Assembly: GCA_024227135.1 (NCBI GenBank)
Contig: JAAELC010000128.1
Location: 16,331 to 80,330, forward strand
Direction: 5' to 3'
Length of the DNA stretch: 64,000 bases
From: Gammaproteobacteria bacterium
GTDB lineage: Bacteria; Pseudomonadota; Gammaproteobacteria; Chromatiales; Chromatiaceae
A program made the position numbers and the translations under genes. Shown piece after piece: positions 55,172 to 64,000 of the stretch (positions are counted from its first letter, which is position 1; the number at the start of each line of letters is the position of its first letter). The notes beneath the pieces are model-generated. The model had not been told where the DNA came from and searched no databases. It was given only the letters and a program-made list of their open reading frames with translations.

Positions 55172-55193
55172 TTCAGCTTGATTGCCATTAAAC

Positions 55194-55230
55194 GTATCTA
55201 CTCATCCCCCCATGGGCGATCTGCTTCGGC
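55194..55230 (+). repeat. Remnant of element A (one end only)
   Basis: GTATCTACTCATCCCCCCAT then GGGCGATCTGCTTCGG match the left end of copy 4 at 60968. The match stops before the centre, about 15 bp from the murA stop codon. Confidence 0.6.
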
Positions 55231-55244
55231 AGAAGCCTTGGGGC

Positions 55245-56510
<1,266 letters not shown>

Positions 56511-56605
56511 TCAGTTATCCTGGTAGTCAGCCCACCCGAAGGGGGAGTGTCTGAAACGCTCTCGAAAGAGCTATTAATTGGCATTTCCCCATCAATGGGT
56601 TCTCT

Positions 56606-56635
56606 GGAAACCAATACCGAGGAAACCAATACCGA
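56606..56635. repeat. Perfect 15-bp tandem duplication upstream of murA
   Basis: GGAAACCAATACCGA occurs twice head to tail (56606-56620 and 56621-56635) in the gap between mlaB and murA. Confidence 0.9.
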
Positions 56636-56692
56636 ACTTCAAGTCTCCGCGAAATCGACCACCAGAAGAGGACTGTTATGGGGCTGTCTGCC

Positions 56693-56998
56693 TCAATCGG
56701 CAGCCACCGGCAGAAGATCACTCACATTACTGAGCCCTGCTATTCTCAATATATCCTCGGGAATCCCCCGAAACCTCACCTGCAGGCCTTTGGATCGCCC
56801 CAGTTCCAGCCATTCCAGGAGCAGTGCCAGTCCCGCACTGTCGCATTGGGCCACTTCGGTCAGATCGATCACGGTACCCCGACCACTTTCCAGCAGTTCG
56901 GAACCCTGTCTCAACAAAGGGCCTGCGGTGGAGAAAACCAGATCTCCGGATACCTGAAGATCTCCGTCATCTCTTAACCTGATGTGGAATTCCGCCAA
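56693..56998 (-). CDS. mlaB: MlaB, STAS-domain subunit of the phospholipid transporter
   Basis: 101 residues of STAS fold: VIDLTEVAQCDSAGLALLLEW is the central anti-sigma-antagonist-like strand and helix with the conserved D-S-A-G. Cytosolic subunit that stabilises MlaF. The start is TTG at 56998, four bases after the mlaC stop, within the operon mlaFEDCB. Confidence 0.9.
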   Translation of the reverse strand: MAEFHIRLRDDGDLQVSGDLVFSTAGPLLRQGSELLESGRGTVIDLTEVAQCDSAGLALLLEWLELGRSKGLQVRFRGIPEDILRIAGLSNVSDLLPVAAD

Positions 56999-57002
56999 AC
57001 TA

Positions 57003-57611
57003 TTATCTGCCCTTTTCGTTCAGGCTGTTGAGTTTCGTGATCAAGCCATCCAGTTTATAACGTCGAATCTGGGAGGCGAAGCTGGAGCGGTAGTTTGATA
57101 CCAGGCTGATGGTGTCGATAGAAACATCGTACACCTTCCAACCGGCACCCGACAGATGGAGCCTGTAGTCCACCGGCACCGGTGGCGCCCCCGCCTCCCT
57201 TACCTGGGTATTCACCGTCACATCTTTCGGATTCTTACCAGCGCGCAGGGGCAGGTAGACGATCTCCTGGCCGGAATAATTAAGTAGCGCAGTGGCGTAG
57301 GTGCGAATAAGCAGTTCCCGAAACTCCCGGGTGAAGGCCTCCCGCTGCTGGGTATTGGCCCTGCGCCAGTACTTACCCAGCACCAACCGGGACATGCGAA
57401 GAAAATCGAAACGGGGTAGCACCACCTGTTCCACCAGTGCGTAGATCTTTCTTGGATCCGCCTCGAGTTCCTCCTTTCTGTCCAGCACCTCGGCGAGTAC
57501 CTGGTCTGCGGTGGATTTTACGAACTGGAGCGGGTCTTCTTCAGCAAACGCGTTCATCCCGAACCCGACAGCCAGCCACAGGAGCAAAAATTTTATCGAT
57601 GGGTTATTCAT
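57003..57611 (-). CDS. mlaC: MlaC, periplasmic phospholipid-binding shuttle
   Basis: 202 residues with a signal peptide (IKFLLLWLAVGFGMNAFA). VEQVVLPRFDFLRMSRLVLG, WRRANTQQREAFTREFRELL and VDYRLHLSGAGWKVYDVSID are characteristic of the Tol-type lipid-binding family. Carries phospholipids between MlaA at the outer membrane and MlaFEDB. The ATG at 57611 follows GGAAGG and overlaps the end of mlaD by eight bases. Confidence 0.95.
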   Translation of the reverse strand: MNNPSIKFLLLWLAVGFGMNAFAEEDPLQFVKSTADQVLAEVLDRKEELEADPRKIYALVEQVVLPRFDFLRMSRLVLGKYWRRANTQQREAFTREFRELLIRTYATALLNYSGQEIVYLPLRAGKNPKDVTVNTQVREAGAPPVPVDYRLHLSGAGWKVYDVSIDTISLVSNYRSSFASQIRRYKLDGLITKLNSLNEKGR

Positions 57612-58080
57612 CTTTAACACCTTCCTGGGCCTTACTGAACAAGAACTGGCCGATAATTTCCTCCAGCACCAGGGCAGACTGGGTCAATGCAAGTTCGCCA
57701 CCCTCGGTGAGATAACTCTCGCTTCCCCCCGGATCCAGGCCTATGTACTGCTCGCCGAGTAGTCCGGCGGTGAATATTTTAGCGAACGAGTCTTCGGGTA
57801 TTTGATCGAATCGGCCTTCTATGTGAAGACTGACCACCGCCTCGTAGGTTGTGGAATCGTAATCGATGGCACTCACACGCCCCACCCGAACCCCCGCCAT
57901 GGTGACCGGCGACCGCACCTTGAGGCTGCCAATATTGTCGAACCTTGCAGTCACCCGGTAGCCATCCCCGGTGGAAGTGGAACCAAGATTGCTCACCTGC
58001 ATGGCCAGAAAAAACAAGGCTACCAGGCCGGCTGCCATGAAAGCCCCTACCAGAATTTCGATATGTCTGCTGTTGCGCAT
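57604..58080 (-). CDS. mlaD: MlaD, MCE-domain subunit of the phospholipid transporter
   Basis: 158 residues. One N-terminal membrane helix (VGAFMAAGLVALFFLAMQVS) precedes one MCE domain (YRVTARFDNIGSLKVRSPVT, AGVRVGRV, GEQYIGLDPGG). Forms a hexameric ring in the periplasm on top of MlaE. It overlaps mlaC and follows mlaE by 5 bp. Confidence 0.96.
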   Translation of the reverse strand: MRNSRHIEILVGAFMAAGLVALFFLAMQVSNLGSTSTGDGYRVTARFDNIGSLKVRSPVTMAGVRVGRVSAIDYDSTTYEAVVSLHIEGRFDQIPEDSFAKIFTAGLLGEQYIGLDPGGSESYLTEGGELALTQSALVLEEIIGQFLFSKAQEGVKDE

Positions 58081-58085
58081 TTAAA

Positions 58086-58865
58086 TCAATCCCCGAACAT
58101 GAGCGCGGTCAGAATAAAATCCAGCCCCAGAACGGCGAGGGAGGAGTGTACCACGGTACGGGTGGTGGCGCGGCTCACCCCTTCGGCCGTAGGCACTGCA
58201 TAATAACCTTGAAACAGCGCGATCCAGGTGCATACAAAACCAAACACCAGACTTTTGATCACGCCGTTGCGAACATCACCCTGCAAATCGATCTTGGCCT
58301 GCATCTGAGACCAGAAAGCGCCGTCGTCCACCCCAAGCAGGCCGACACCGACGAAATACCCCCCGACGACACCCAAAGCGCTGAATATTGCTGCCAGCAG
58401 GGGCATGGAAATAAAGCCGGCCAGGAATCGCGGCGCCAGAATTCGTTTGACAGGATTGACCGCCATCATCTCCAGACCTGACAGCTGCTCTGTTGCAGCC
58501 ATCAGCCCGATCTCGGCCGTGAGCGCTGAACCCGCACGTCCGGCGAACAGCAATGCGGCCACCACCGGTCCCAGCTCCCGCACCAGGGAGGCGGCAACCA
58601 TCACACCCAGGGTCTGTTCTGCCCCGAACTGGGAGAGAATATAGTAACCTTGCAGGCTCAGTACCATGCCGACAAAGGTTCCGGACACGGCGACGATCAG
58701 CAGCGAAAGCACGCCCACCGCATATAGCTGAGCGATGAGCAATCGGGGGCGCCGGGCCAGGTCGGCAAAACCACTCAGGATACCCAGCAGCAGGAGGTGT
58801 CCCCGGCCTATCTGTTCCAGCGTGTCTATTCCGGCCCGACCGAGCCGCGCAAGTGGATCTAACAC
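58086..58865 (-). CDS. mlaE: MlaE, permease of the phospholipid transporter
   Basis: 259 residues with about six membrane helices. [24 protein letters not shown] and [20 protein letters not shown] are the conserved MlaE/YrbE core, including the coupling helix to MlaF. Translation starts at GTG 58865. Confidence 0.96.
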   Translation of the reverse strand: MLDPLARLGRAGIDTLEQIGRGHLLLLGILSGFADLARRPRLLIAQLYAVGVLSLLIVAVSGTFVGMVLSLQGYYILSQFGAEQTLGVMVAASLVRELGPVVAALLFAGRAGSALTAEIGLMAATEQLSGLEMMAVNPVKRILAPRFLAGFISMPLLAAIFSALGVVGGYFVGVGLLGVDDGAFWSQMQAKIDLQGDVRNGVIKSLVFGFVCTWIALFQGYYAVPTAEGVSRATTRTVVHSSLAVLGLDFILTALMFGD

Positions 58866-58902
58866 AGTCTGGCCCCGTTGCGACCGATCTCTGATTCAAG
58901 GG

Positions 58903-59706
58903 TCATCCCATGAGATCCTGTTCCAGTTCCGGCGCCCTGTAGTGGAACGCTGCAGGCCCGTCGGGAAGCCCCTTCATAAACTGCCTGGACCACTCGGACC
59001 GGGAGTCCATCATCTTCTCCGGCACCCCCTGATCAACGACTTTACCGTCTGAAATCAGATAGATATAGTCCGCAATACCAGCTGTCTCCTGGACATCGTG
59101 GGAGACCACGATACTGGTAAGGCGACTGGCATCGTTAAGGGAGCGGATGAGCTTCACCAGCACGCCCATGGAAATGGGATCCTGCCCGGTAAAAGGTTCG
59201 TCGTACATGATCATCCCGGGATCCAGGGCGATGGCCCTGGCCAGTGCAACCCGCCGCGCCATGCCACCGGAGAGTTCGCTCGGCATCAGGTCCCGTGCAC
59301 CGCGCAGTCCGACGGCCTCCAGTTTGAGCAGCACCAGCTTGCGAATCATGGACTCGGGAAGCGGGGTATGCTCACGTAGCGGATAGGCTACGTTTTCGAA
59401 AACACTGATATCGGTCAGCAGTGCGCCGCTCTGAAACAGCATCCCCATCCGCATCCTCAGCCGGTAGAGATCACTGGTCTTCATCTTATGCACATCCTGG
59501 CCGTCGATGTGGATTGTGCCCGAATCTGGATAGAGCTGACCGCCGATCAATTTCAGCAGGGTGGTTTTCCCGGTGCCACTGGGTCCCATCACTGCGGTGA
59601 CCCCACCCCGGGCGATATCGACATCAACGCCTTTAAAAATGTGGTTTTTATCCCGGGAATAGTGCAGATCCCGAATTTTGACCAGCGGTTCCCCGACACT
59701 CGCCAA
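58903..59706 (-). CDS. mlaF: MlaF, ATPase of the phospholipid transporter
   Basis: 267 residues from TTG 59706, which has GGGAG nine bases upstream and gives the E. coli length (269). Walker A GPSGTGKTT, signature LSGGMARR, Walker B IMYDEPFTGQDP, switch His in VVSHDVQET. Powers phospholipid movement by MlaE. First gene of the operon mlaFEDCB. Further upstream in-frame codons add about 37 non-homologous residues. Confidence 0.95.
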   Translation of the reverse strand: MASVGEPLVKIRDLHYSRDKNHIFKGVDVDIARGGVTAVMGPSGTGKTTLLKLIGGQLYPDSGTIHIDGQDVHKMKTSDLYRLRMRMGMLFQSGALLTDISVFENVAYPLREHTPLPESMIRKLVLLKLEAVGLRGARDLMPSELSGGMARRVALARAIALDPGMIMYDEPFTGQDPISMGVLVKLIRSLNDASRLTSIVVSHDVQETAGIADYIYLISDGKVVDQGVPEKMMDSRSEWSRQFMKGLPDGPAAFHYRAPELEQDLMG

Positions 59707-59930
59707 AGCCAACCACTCCCGTTTCACGTTAATAACCCAAAGGGGCCAGATTTTCCACCCGAGCCAATCGGGCGTCAAGGGATCAATCAGCGGGAATCCC
59801 CATCTGCATGCTGACAAAGGGGATAGTATACATGGCCGGACAGGACGGATACCGGGATTCCCGATCTGATTCTCTACTGAGTAAAGGGCTTCCCTGCCCC
59901 TGTCATCGTAGAGGTTTCCGGGAATGCGCC

Positions 59931-60857
59931 TTACTCGACAAACTTGATTTTCATTCCACCCGGAGCCAGGGTCAGTTTAAGCCCGGATTTGTCTGAAATC
60001 AGTCGAATAATGACACCATTCGAGTTTCTCAACACCGCACTCGACACACCGCCGACCATGGCGATACTGGCTTCTGCCCGGCCATAATTGCCCTCAAAGT
60101 CTTCGATATTATTCAGGTTGTAGACGTAGCCTTGGGTCTTGGATTTGGAAACCCCGATGTCGATGACAGAAAGACCGTTGACTTTCAAATTACGGCTCTG
60201 GCCGTCTCTCAGGGTCAGGGTGCCCGTACCCCAGTCCACGCCCACGATGAAGGCCACCGATGTGCTTTCGAGCAGCACTTCGGCGTCCACATCTGCTGGC
60301 GGTTGCACCGATATGGCATAGGCCCTTTCATAGCGTGCCAGCACAGCATCCCCAACCGATATCTTTTTCAGATCCACTTCTTCTGAGACCTTCAGCGAAA
60401 TCGTACGCTTCGGACCTTCCAGGGTAACCACCCGATTTTTGTGATCAATCGCCTTGACCCGGCCTTCTGCGGTTATAACCTCTGCGATCGCCATCGAAGG
60501 CTTGTCCCCCTTCTTCGCCCGCGCAGCCGCAATTTTATCATCCCGGGCGGGTACACCTTCCACGGAGGGAACCAGCGCAATGGCGAGTCCTTCGAAGTAT
60601 TCGAATACCACCAGATCGCCTCGTTTGATGCGATCGAAGTTTCTCACCTCCGGTCCCGCAGTGATGGTCGCGCTGCCATTCTCACCTTTCAGCGTGATTT
60701 CCCGGGTCTGGCGATCGATGGATTCCACGGTCGCAACGCCTGCCGCAACCTGGCCCACCGCACCTGCCGGTACGTCTTCAGCCGCAGAAACCAGAGGCAT
60801 CATCAGGATCGATGCGATCAGGATGCCCGCCGCCGTTAAACTGTATAGTCGTGTCAT
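59931..60857 (-). CDS. Secreted protein with EipA/DUF1134-like C-terminal domain
   Basis: 308 residues. The signal peptide ends at VSAAE. Two similar segments in the first half, ATVESIDRQTREITLKGENG and GRVKAIDHKNRVVTLEGPKR, suggest a tandem duplication of a small beta-domain. The C-terminal third (VYNLNNIEDFEGNYGRAEAS, NSNGVIIRLISDKSGLKLTL) resembles EipA/DUF1134, an envelope-integrity family first studied in Brucella. AGGAGG sits perfectly before ATG 60857. Probable periplasmic role; the assignment is by pattern only. Confidence 0.55.
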   Translation of the reverse strand: MTRLYSLTAAGILIASILMMPLVSAAEDVPAGAVGQVAAGVATVESIDRQTREITLKGENGSATITAGPEVRNFDRIKRGDLVVFEYFEGLAIALVPSVEGVPARDDKIAAARAKKGDKPSMAIAEVITAEGRVKAIDHKNRVVTLEGPKRTISLKVSEEVDLKKISVGDAVLARYERAYAISVQPPADVDAEVLLESTSVAFIVGVDWGTGTLTLRDGQSRNLKVNGLSVIDIGVSKSKTQGYVYNLNNIEDFEGNYGRAEASIAMVGGVSSAVLRNSNGVIIRLISDKSGLKLTLAPGGMKIKFVE

Positions 60858-61396
60858 TCCATTCCTCCTGGGGAATTGGTTATGTCTGTATTCCAATCGG
60901 ATTTCTCAACGGTCAATGATGCGCCCTTGTCCTACCTGCCGCATTATAGCCGTTACTATCATCCAGCGTACCTACTCACCCCGCATGGGCGATCTGCTAC
61001 GGAAGACGCTGTAAATACCTCCCTGCAGACTTTGCTTTGGTATCCCTGCCAAAGATACTTCCTCCACAAACCACCCATGCGGGGTATGCTCCAAGGGGTG
61101 AGCAGTTACCTGGCCGTCGGCTTTGCACTGTCTTTCTCTTCAGCTGATCCGCGAAATGAGGAAGATCAGACGCCAGCATTACGACCAGACCCAACAACAA
61201 GGCTACGAGATATTACCCGACCTGGATCACAGGAAGTTTACTATCACCGGAAAGTTGCGCCTCAACCGCATCCGACAGTCACTGTTCAACTATCGTTCCC
61301 CGGGGCACCCCACTGGGCCGTTCTCCCGGTAAATCCCGCATACCGACTACCTCTCAGGATCGGGGCATCTGCAACGCAAGCCCCTGGAAACAGGTT
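60858..61396. other. Intergenic region with element A copy 4
   Basis: 539 bp. 60968-61109 is the element. To its right a plus-strand frame (about 61156-61332, starting MRKIRRQHYDQTQQQGYEIL) has no clear ribosome site or known relative and is not called as a gene. Confidence 0.5.
60968..61109 (+). mobile_element. 142-bp miniature element A, copy 4
   Basis: Ends GTACCTACTCACCCC and GGGGTGAGCAGTTAC, again exactly 142 bp. The flanking octamers do not match, so the target duplication has decayed or was lost. The interior keeps CATGGGCGATCTGC, CGGAAGACGCTGTAAATACC and CTTCCTCCACA as in copies 1 and 2. It lies about 110 bp upstream of the EipA-like gene. Confidence 0.9.
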
Positions 61397-61849
61397 TCAT
61401 TCATCGTCCTGAACCCGACCCTCCGTCTTCCAACTCCGTTGTACCACCAGAAATAGAAACGCCGTTGTCCAGCCACCCAACAGGATGCCATTAAGCGCTT
61501 CCACACCGCTCAACAGGCGCCATGTAGGCTCCGCCAGAGTGATGTCACCATAACCCAGGGTAGTAAAGGTAACCAGGGAGAAATAGATCGCTTTTTCCAG
61601 GGTATCCAGATGGCTGAGCGGTAACAGGAGCAGGTATGCCACTGCCCAGAGCACGACCTCCAGCAGATGCAGCAACATTAAAACCACGGCGGTCGACATC
61701 ACCGCCGGTAATGCTCTGTGGGCCTTGAAAAAACCACCCGAATCAGTGAAGCGATAAAAAAGATAGCGCATCCACAGGTGGGTACCGGCTGCATGGATGG
61801 CCACTGTGGTCGCCACCAGGCCTATGGATACCAGCATGACTTGCAACAT
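61397..61849 (-). CDS. Two-helix potassium-channel protein
   Basis: 150 residues with about four hydrophobic segments. The selectivity filter TFTTLGYGDITL follows a pore helix (KAIYFSLV), and the last segment is the inner helix. The K+ selectivity signature TxGYGD is intact. No cytosolic RCK or cyclic-nucleotide domain. GGAGG lies about ten bases before the ATG. Gating is unknown. Confidence 0.88.
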   Translation of the reverse strand: MLQVMLVSIGLVATTVAIHAAGTHLWMRYLFYRFTDSGGFFKAHRALPAVMSTAVVLMLLHLLEVVLWAVAYLLLLPLSHLDTLEKAIYFSLVTFTTLGYGDITLAEPTWRLLSGVEALNGILLGGWTTAFLFLVVQRSWKTEGRVQDDE

Positions 61850-61977
61850 TTAGGAAGCCTCCCTTCTCTTCAGGTTCGTCGGATCAACGGCTTTTTCGAC
61901 TACCTTTGATTCCGACCCAAAAAAGCGCACATTCGCGATACTTATACCATGGAGCTACCCCCAATCCAGCACCAGCA

Positions 61978-62706
61978 TCAGCCCTGGCCAATATACCCGG
62001 GCATACCCGCGGCCTCCGGCGACCTTGCCAATGCCATCGCCTCGTCGATGACCTCTTTCCTGTGTTCCTCAGAAAGATTGCCGATCAAAACCTCAGATCC
62101 CTTGATCTTGTCCTTGAGAATCCCGTTGTCAATGATGATCCGGATACGCAAGAAATCCGCCCACAGAAATTCCGCGAACGCATGGGGGCTCTTGGCATAC
62201 CCGTATCGGGAGCGCACTTCCCAGGCCAGACTCCGGTAGGGGTCGTTGGCCAAATCCTTGATGTGCCCGCAGAGTTCTTTCGGGCATATCGGCCCTCCGC
62301 CATAGTTGTCAAACAGGTAAACCAGCCGGATCTTGTGCATCTCTTTCCAGAAGTGATAACCCTTCAGGGCAATGGCATATTGTACTGAACTTTGACAACG
62401 ACCCGGACGTTTTTAGTGTCGATACCGGCCTTGTTTTTTACCCTCAGCCGTCTTCCATAACGCGTTGGTCAGATGGTGATGATCGGTGAGATAGAACCTT
62501 CCGCCGTTACCGATAACCACAGGCACCGGATGCACCAGCAGGTAATCTTTGAGGTCTGCTCTGGATTTCGCACTGTAGCGAGCGATTTTATCATTGACCT
62601 CGTCCAGGCCGACCGCATTTTGCGTCGGATTGAGCTTGCTGACCTTAATCTGACAAAGCCTGCCACTGGGTGTTTGGGGGGTTATCTCTTCCAAATTAAA
62701 ATTCAT
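61978..62706 (-). pseudogene. ParB-like nuclease-family gene (ParBc_2 type) with in-frame stop
   Basis: Read from ATG 62706 the frame gives a ParB/Srx-like N-terminal part (LKDYLLVHPVPVVIGNGGRF, LTDHHHLTNALW), meets TAA at 62415-62413, and continues in the same frame to 61978 through GYHFWKEMHKIRLVYLFDN, LANDPYRSLAWEVRSRYGYA and FAEFLWADFLR, which belong to the same family. Between them the +1 frame reads AGIDTKNVRVVVKVQYN, fitting the expected strand better. So two compensating frameshifts about 60 bp apart, the first near a run of six A (62439-62434), explain the stop better than a single mutation. The ATG overlaps the SulP stop as TAATG. Confidence 0.75.
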
Positions 62707-64000
62707 TAGTCTTTCCTCTGGTGGTAGGCGCTTAACAGATCGTCACCGGTGGTGTAAAAAGCATCCCTTCCAACCAGGTCGGTAATACCCAGACGATCCA
62801 GATCGGCCCTCACCTCGTCGCTGACCAGCACGAAAACCAGACGAATGCCCTTTTCTTTCAAGATACCGAAACTGGAGCGCAGGGTCGCGGCCGCGGAATA
62901 GTCCACGTCGTCGATTCCGGCGGAGTCCAGACAGAACCAGGCAAGATCCGGGTCGGCGCCGTTCGCCAGTTCCAGTACCTGCTCCGAGAACAGTTCCGCA
63001 TTGGCGTAGTACATGCTGTGAGAAAAGCGGTACACCATCAGCCCGGGCTCGTATTGATCGGCGCTGCTCACCGGGGTGTTGTGCCAGCCACCGGACTCGG
63101 CCTTCGCGATCAGGGGGTTTTTCGGGCGATACCCCCGGCGGACGTGGTCCAGCAACGACAACACCATGGCAAGAATAATGCCCTGCTCGACACCCACCAC
63201 CACCACCACCACGACCGCGGTGATCAAGGCCACCCAGAACTCCGAGCGGACTTCCACGAAAATCTTTTTCATTCCCTGCAGATCGATCAGGTCCAACCCG
63301 ATCATGAACACGATGGCCGCCAGCACTGCCTCGGGCATATACGATAGCGGGCCGGTCAGAAACAGGATCACCAGGAGGACGACCACCACTGTCGTCAGGT
63401 GGGTCAACTGGCTGCGTCCGCCGGCGCCGTCGACCATCTGGGTCTTGGTGGGGCTGCCGCTCACCACGAAGGTCCCGGACAAACCGGCACCGATATTGGC
63501 CATACCCAGACCGACCAGGTCCGTGTTCTCGCTGAAACGCTCGTTGTAGCGCGCAGCGAAAGCCCGGGACGTTGCCGCGCTCTGGGCGAGTATGACGACG
63601 AACATGGCAAAAGAGATGGGTATCAGCTTCAGGATCAGCTCCCAACTCCAATCCACGTGAGGCAGCCCGATGGTCGGCAAACCGCTTGGGATGGCACCGA
63701 GAACATGCACCCCGTGGGACTTCAGATCCAACGTCCAGCTGACGACCAGGGCACCGATCACCGCGATCAGGGCCCCGGGGATTTTGGGTGAGAGTTTTTT
63801 CAACCCGATAATCAGGACCAGCACGGCCACCGCGATCGATAAGGCGTAGTAATTGGTCTCGCCGATCTGCCCGAAGGCGACCTGTATACCGACACCGGTG
63901 AGAAACCCCACGAGCACCGTGCTGGACAGAAAGTCCGCGAGAAATCCCAGCCAGATGACACGGGCTAGAATCAGAAACACCGCCACCATAAGGGCGAGCA
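62706..64000 (-). CDS. SulP-family anion transporter with STAS domain, N-terminus beyond window
   Basis: About 430 residues visible. Membrane part with GFLADFLSSTVLVGFLTGVG and the family signature region NIGAGLSGTFVVSGSPTKTQ, followed by a cytosolic STAS domain (about the last 120 residues, with CLDSAGIDDVDYSAAATLRS). SulP proteins carry sulfate, bicarbonate or dicarboxylates; the substrate is not fixed by what is visible. The ParB-like reading frame begins inside its stop codon, so they were one transcription unit. Confidence 0.92.
   Translation of the reverse strand, partial: LALMVAVFLILARVIWLGFLADFLSSTVLVGFLTGVGIQVAFGQIGETNYYALSIAVAVLVLIIGLKKLSPKIPGALIAVIGALVVSWTLDLKSHGVHVLGAIPSGLPTIGLPHVDWSWELILKLIPISFAMFVVILAQSAATSRAFAARYNERFSENTDLVGLGMANIGAGLSGTFVVSGSPTKTQMVDGAGGRSQLTHLTTVVVVLLVILFLTGPLSYMPEAVLAAIVFMIGLDLIDLQGMKKIFVEVRSEFWVALITAVVVVVVVGVEQGIILAMVLSLLDHVRRGYRPKNPLIAKAESGGWHNTPVSSADQYEPGLMVYRFSHSMYYANAELFSEQVLELANGADPDLAWFCLDSAGIDDVDYSAAATLRSSFGILKEKGIRLVFVLVSDEVRADLDRLGITDLVGRDAFYTTGDDLLSAYHQRKD

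Noticed and set aside
61123..61332. Plus-strand frame of 69 codons right of element A copy 4
   Set aside because: No ribosome site and no recognised family; could be a gene relic.
62413..62439. Canonical -1 programmed frameshift at the A-rich run in the ParB-like gene
   Set aside because: The A AAA AAC heptamer is not in the required reading register, and a +1 shift is needed instead.

Overview
This window is a moderately GC-rich chromosomal segment from a gammaproteobacterium. The evidence is the trxA / rho / rhlB neighbourhood, a complete mlaFEDCB lipid-asymmetry operon next to murA, MsbA, a GlgC-type ADP-glucose pyrophosphorylase, RND pumps, a type IV pilin and many GTG/TTG starts. A genus cannot be fixed from the sequence alone. 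I see no rRNA, tRNA, prophage or CRISPR array. Both window edges cut genes: a GCS2-family ligase on the left and a SulP transporter on the right.

Layout. 1-9.9 kb: ligase fragment, murU, rho, trxA, rhlB, a cysteine-cluster protein, a YrfG-like HAD phosphatase, a secreted protein with two CxxC thioredoxin-like domains, and a DUF484-GGDEF cyclase. 9.9-18.8 kb: fused msrAB, a first RND pump with its adaptor, and an ABC ATPase with an FtsX-type permease. 18.85-20.4 kb: a solitary retron-type reverse transcriptase preceded by a structured, retron-like RNA region. 20.6-26.3 kb: LysE exporter and a second, AcrAB-like RND system. 26.4-38.7 kb: msbA diverging from a dedicated type II acyl-synthesis cluster (enoyl-reductase-like SDR, unusual ACP, four ketosynthase-type proteins, two dehydratases, a ketoreductase and an LpxL-like acyltransferase). 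38.8-54.6 kb: envelope, pilus, glycogen and transport genes. 54.7-61.8 kb: moaE, murA, mla operon, an EipA-like secreted protein and a potassium channel. 62-64 kb: a broken ParB-like gene and SulP.

Much of the window serves the envelope: lipid transport (mla, msbA, AsmA), peptidoglycan precursors (murU, murA), efflux and specialised acyl synthesis. The acyl cluster contains every step of an elongation cycle, its own carrier protein and a terminal acyltransferase, so it probably makes and attaches one particular acyl chain, plausibly on lipid A.

Two miniature transposable-element families are scattered through the window. One is exactly 142 bp long in four complete copies, two of which keep perfect 8-bp target duplications. 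The other is about 271 bp long and sits inside the acyl operon. Two genes (a pterin dehydratase and a ParB-like protein) carry in-frame stops. The best candidate for an undescribed system is the reverse transcriptase with its upstream RNA; the acyl cluster is the second.
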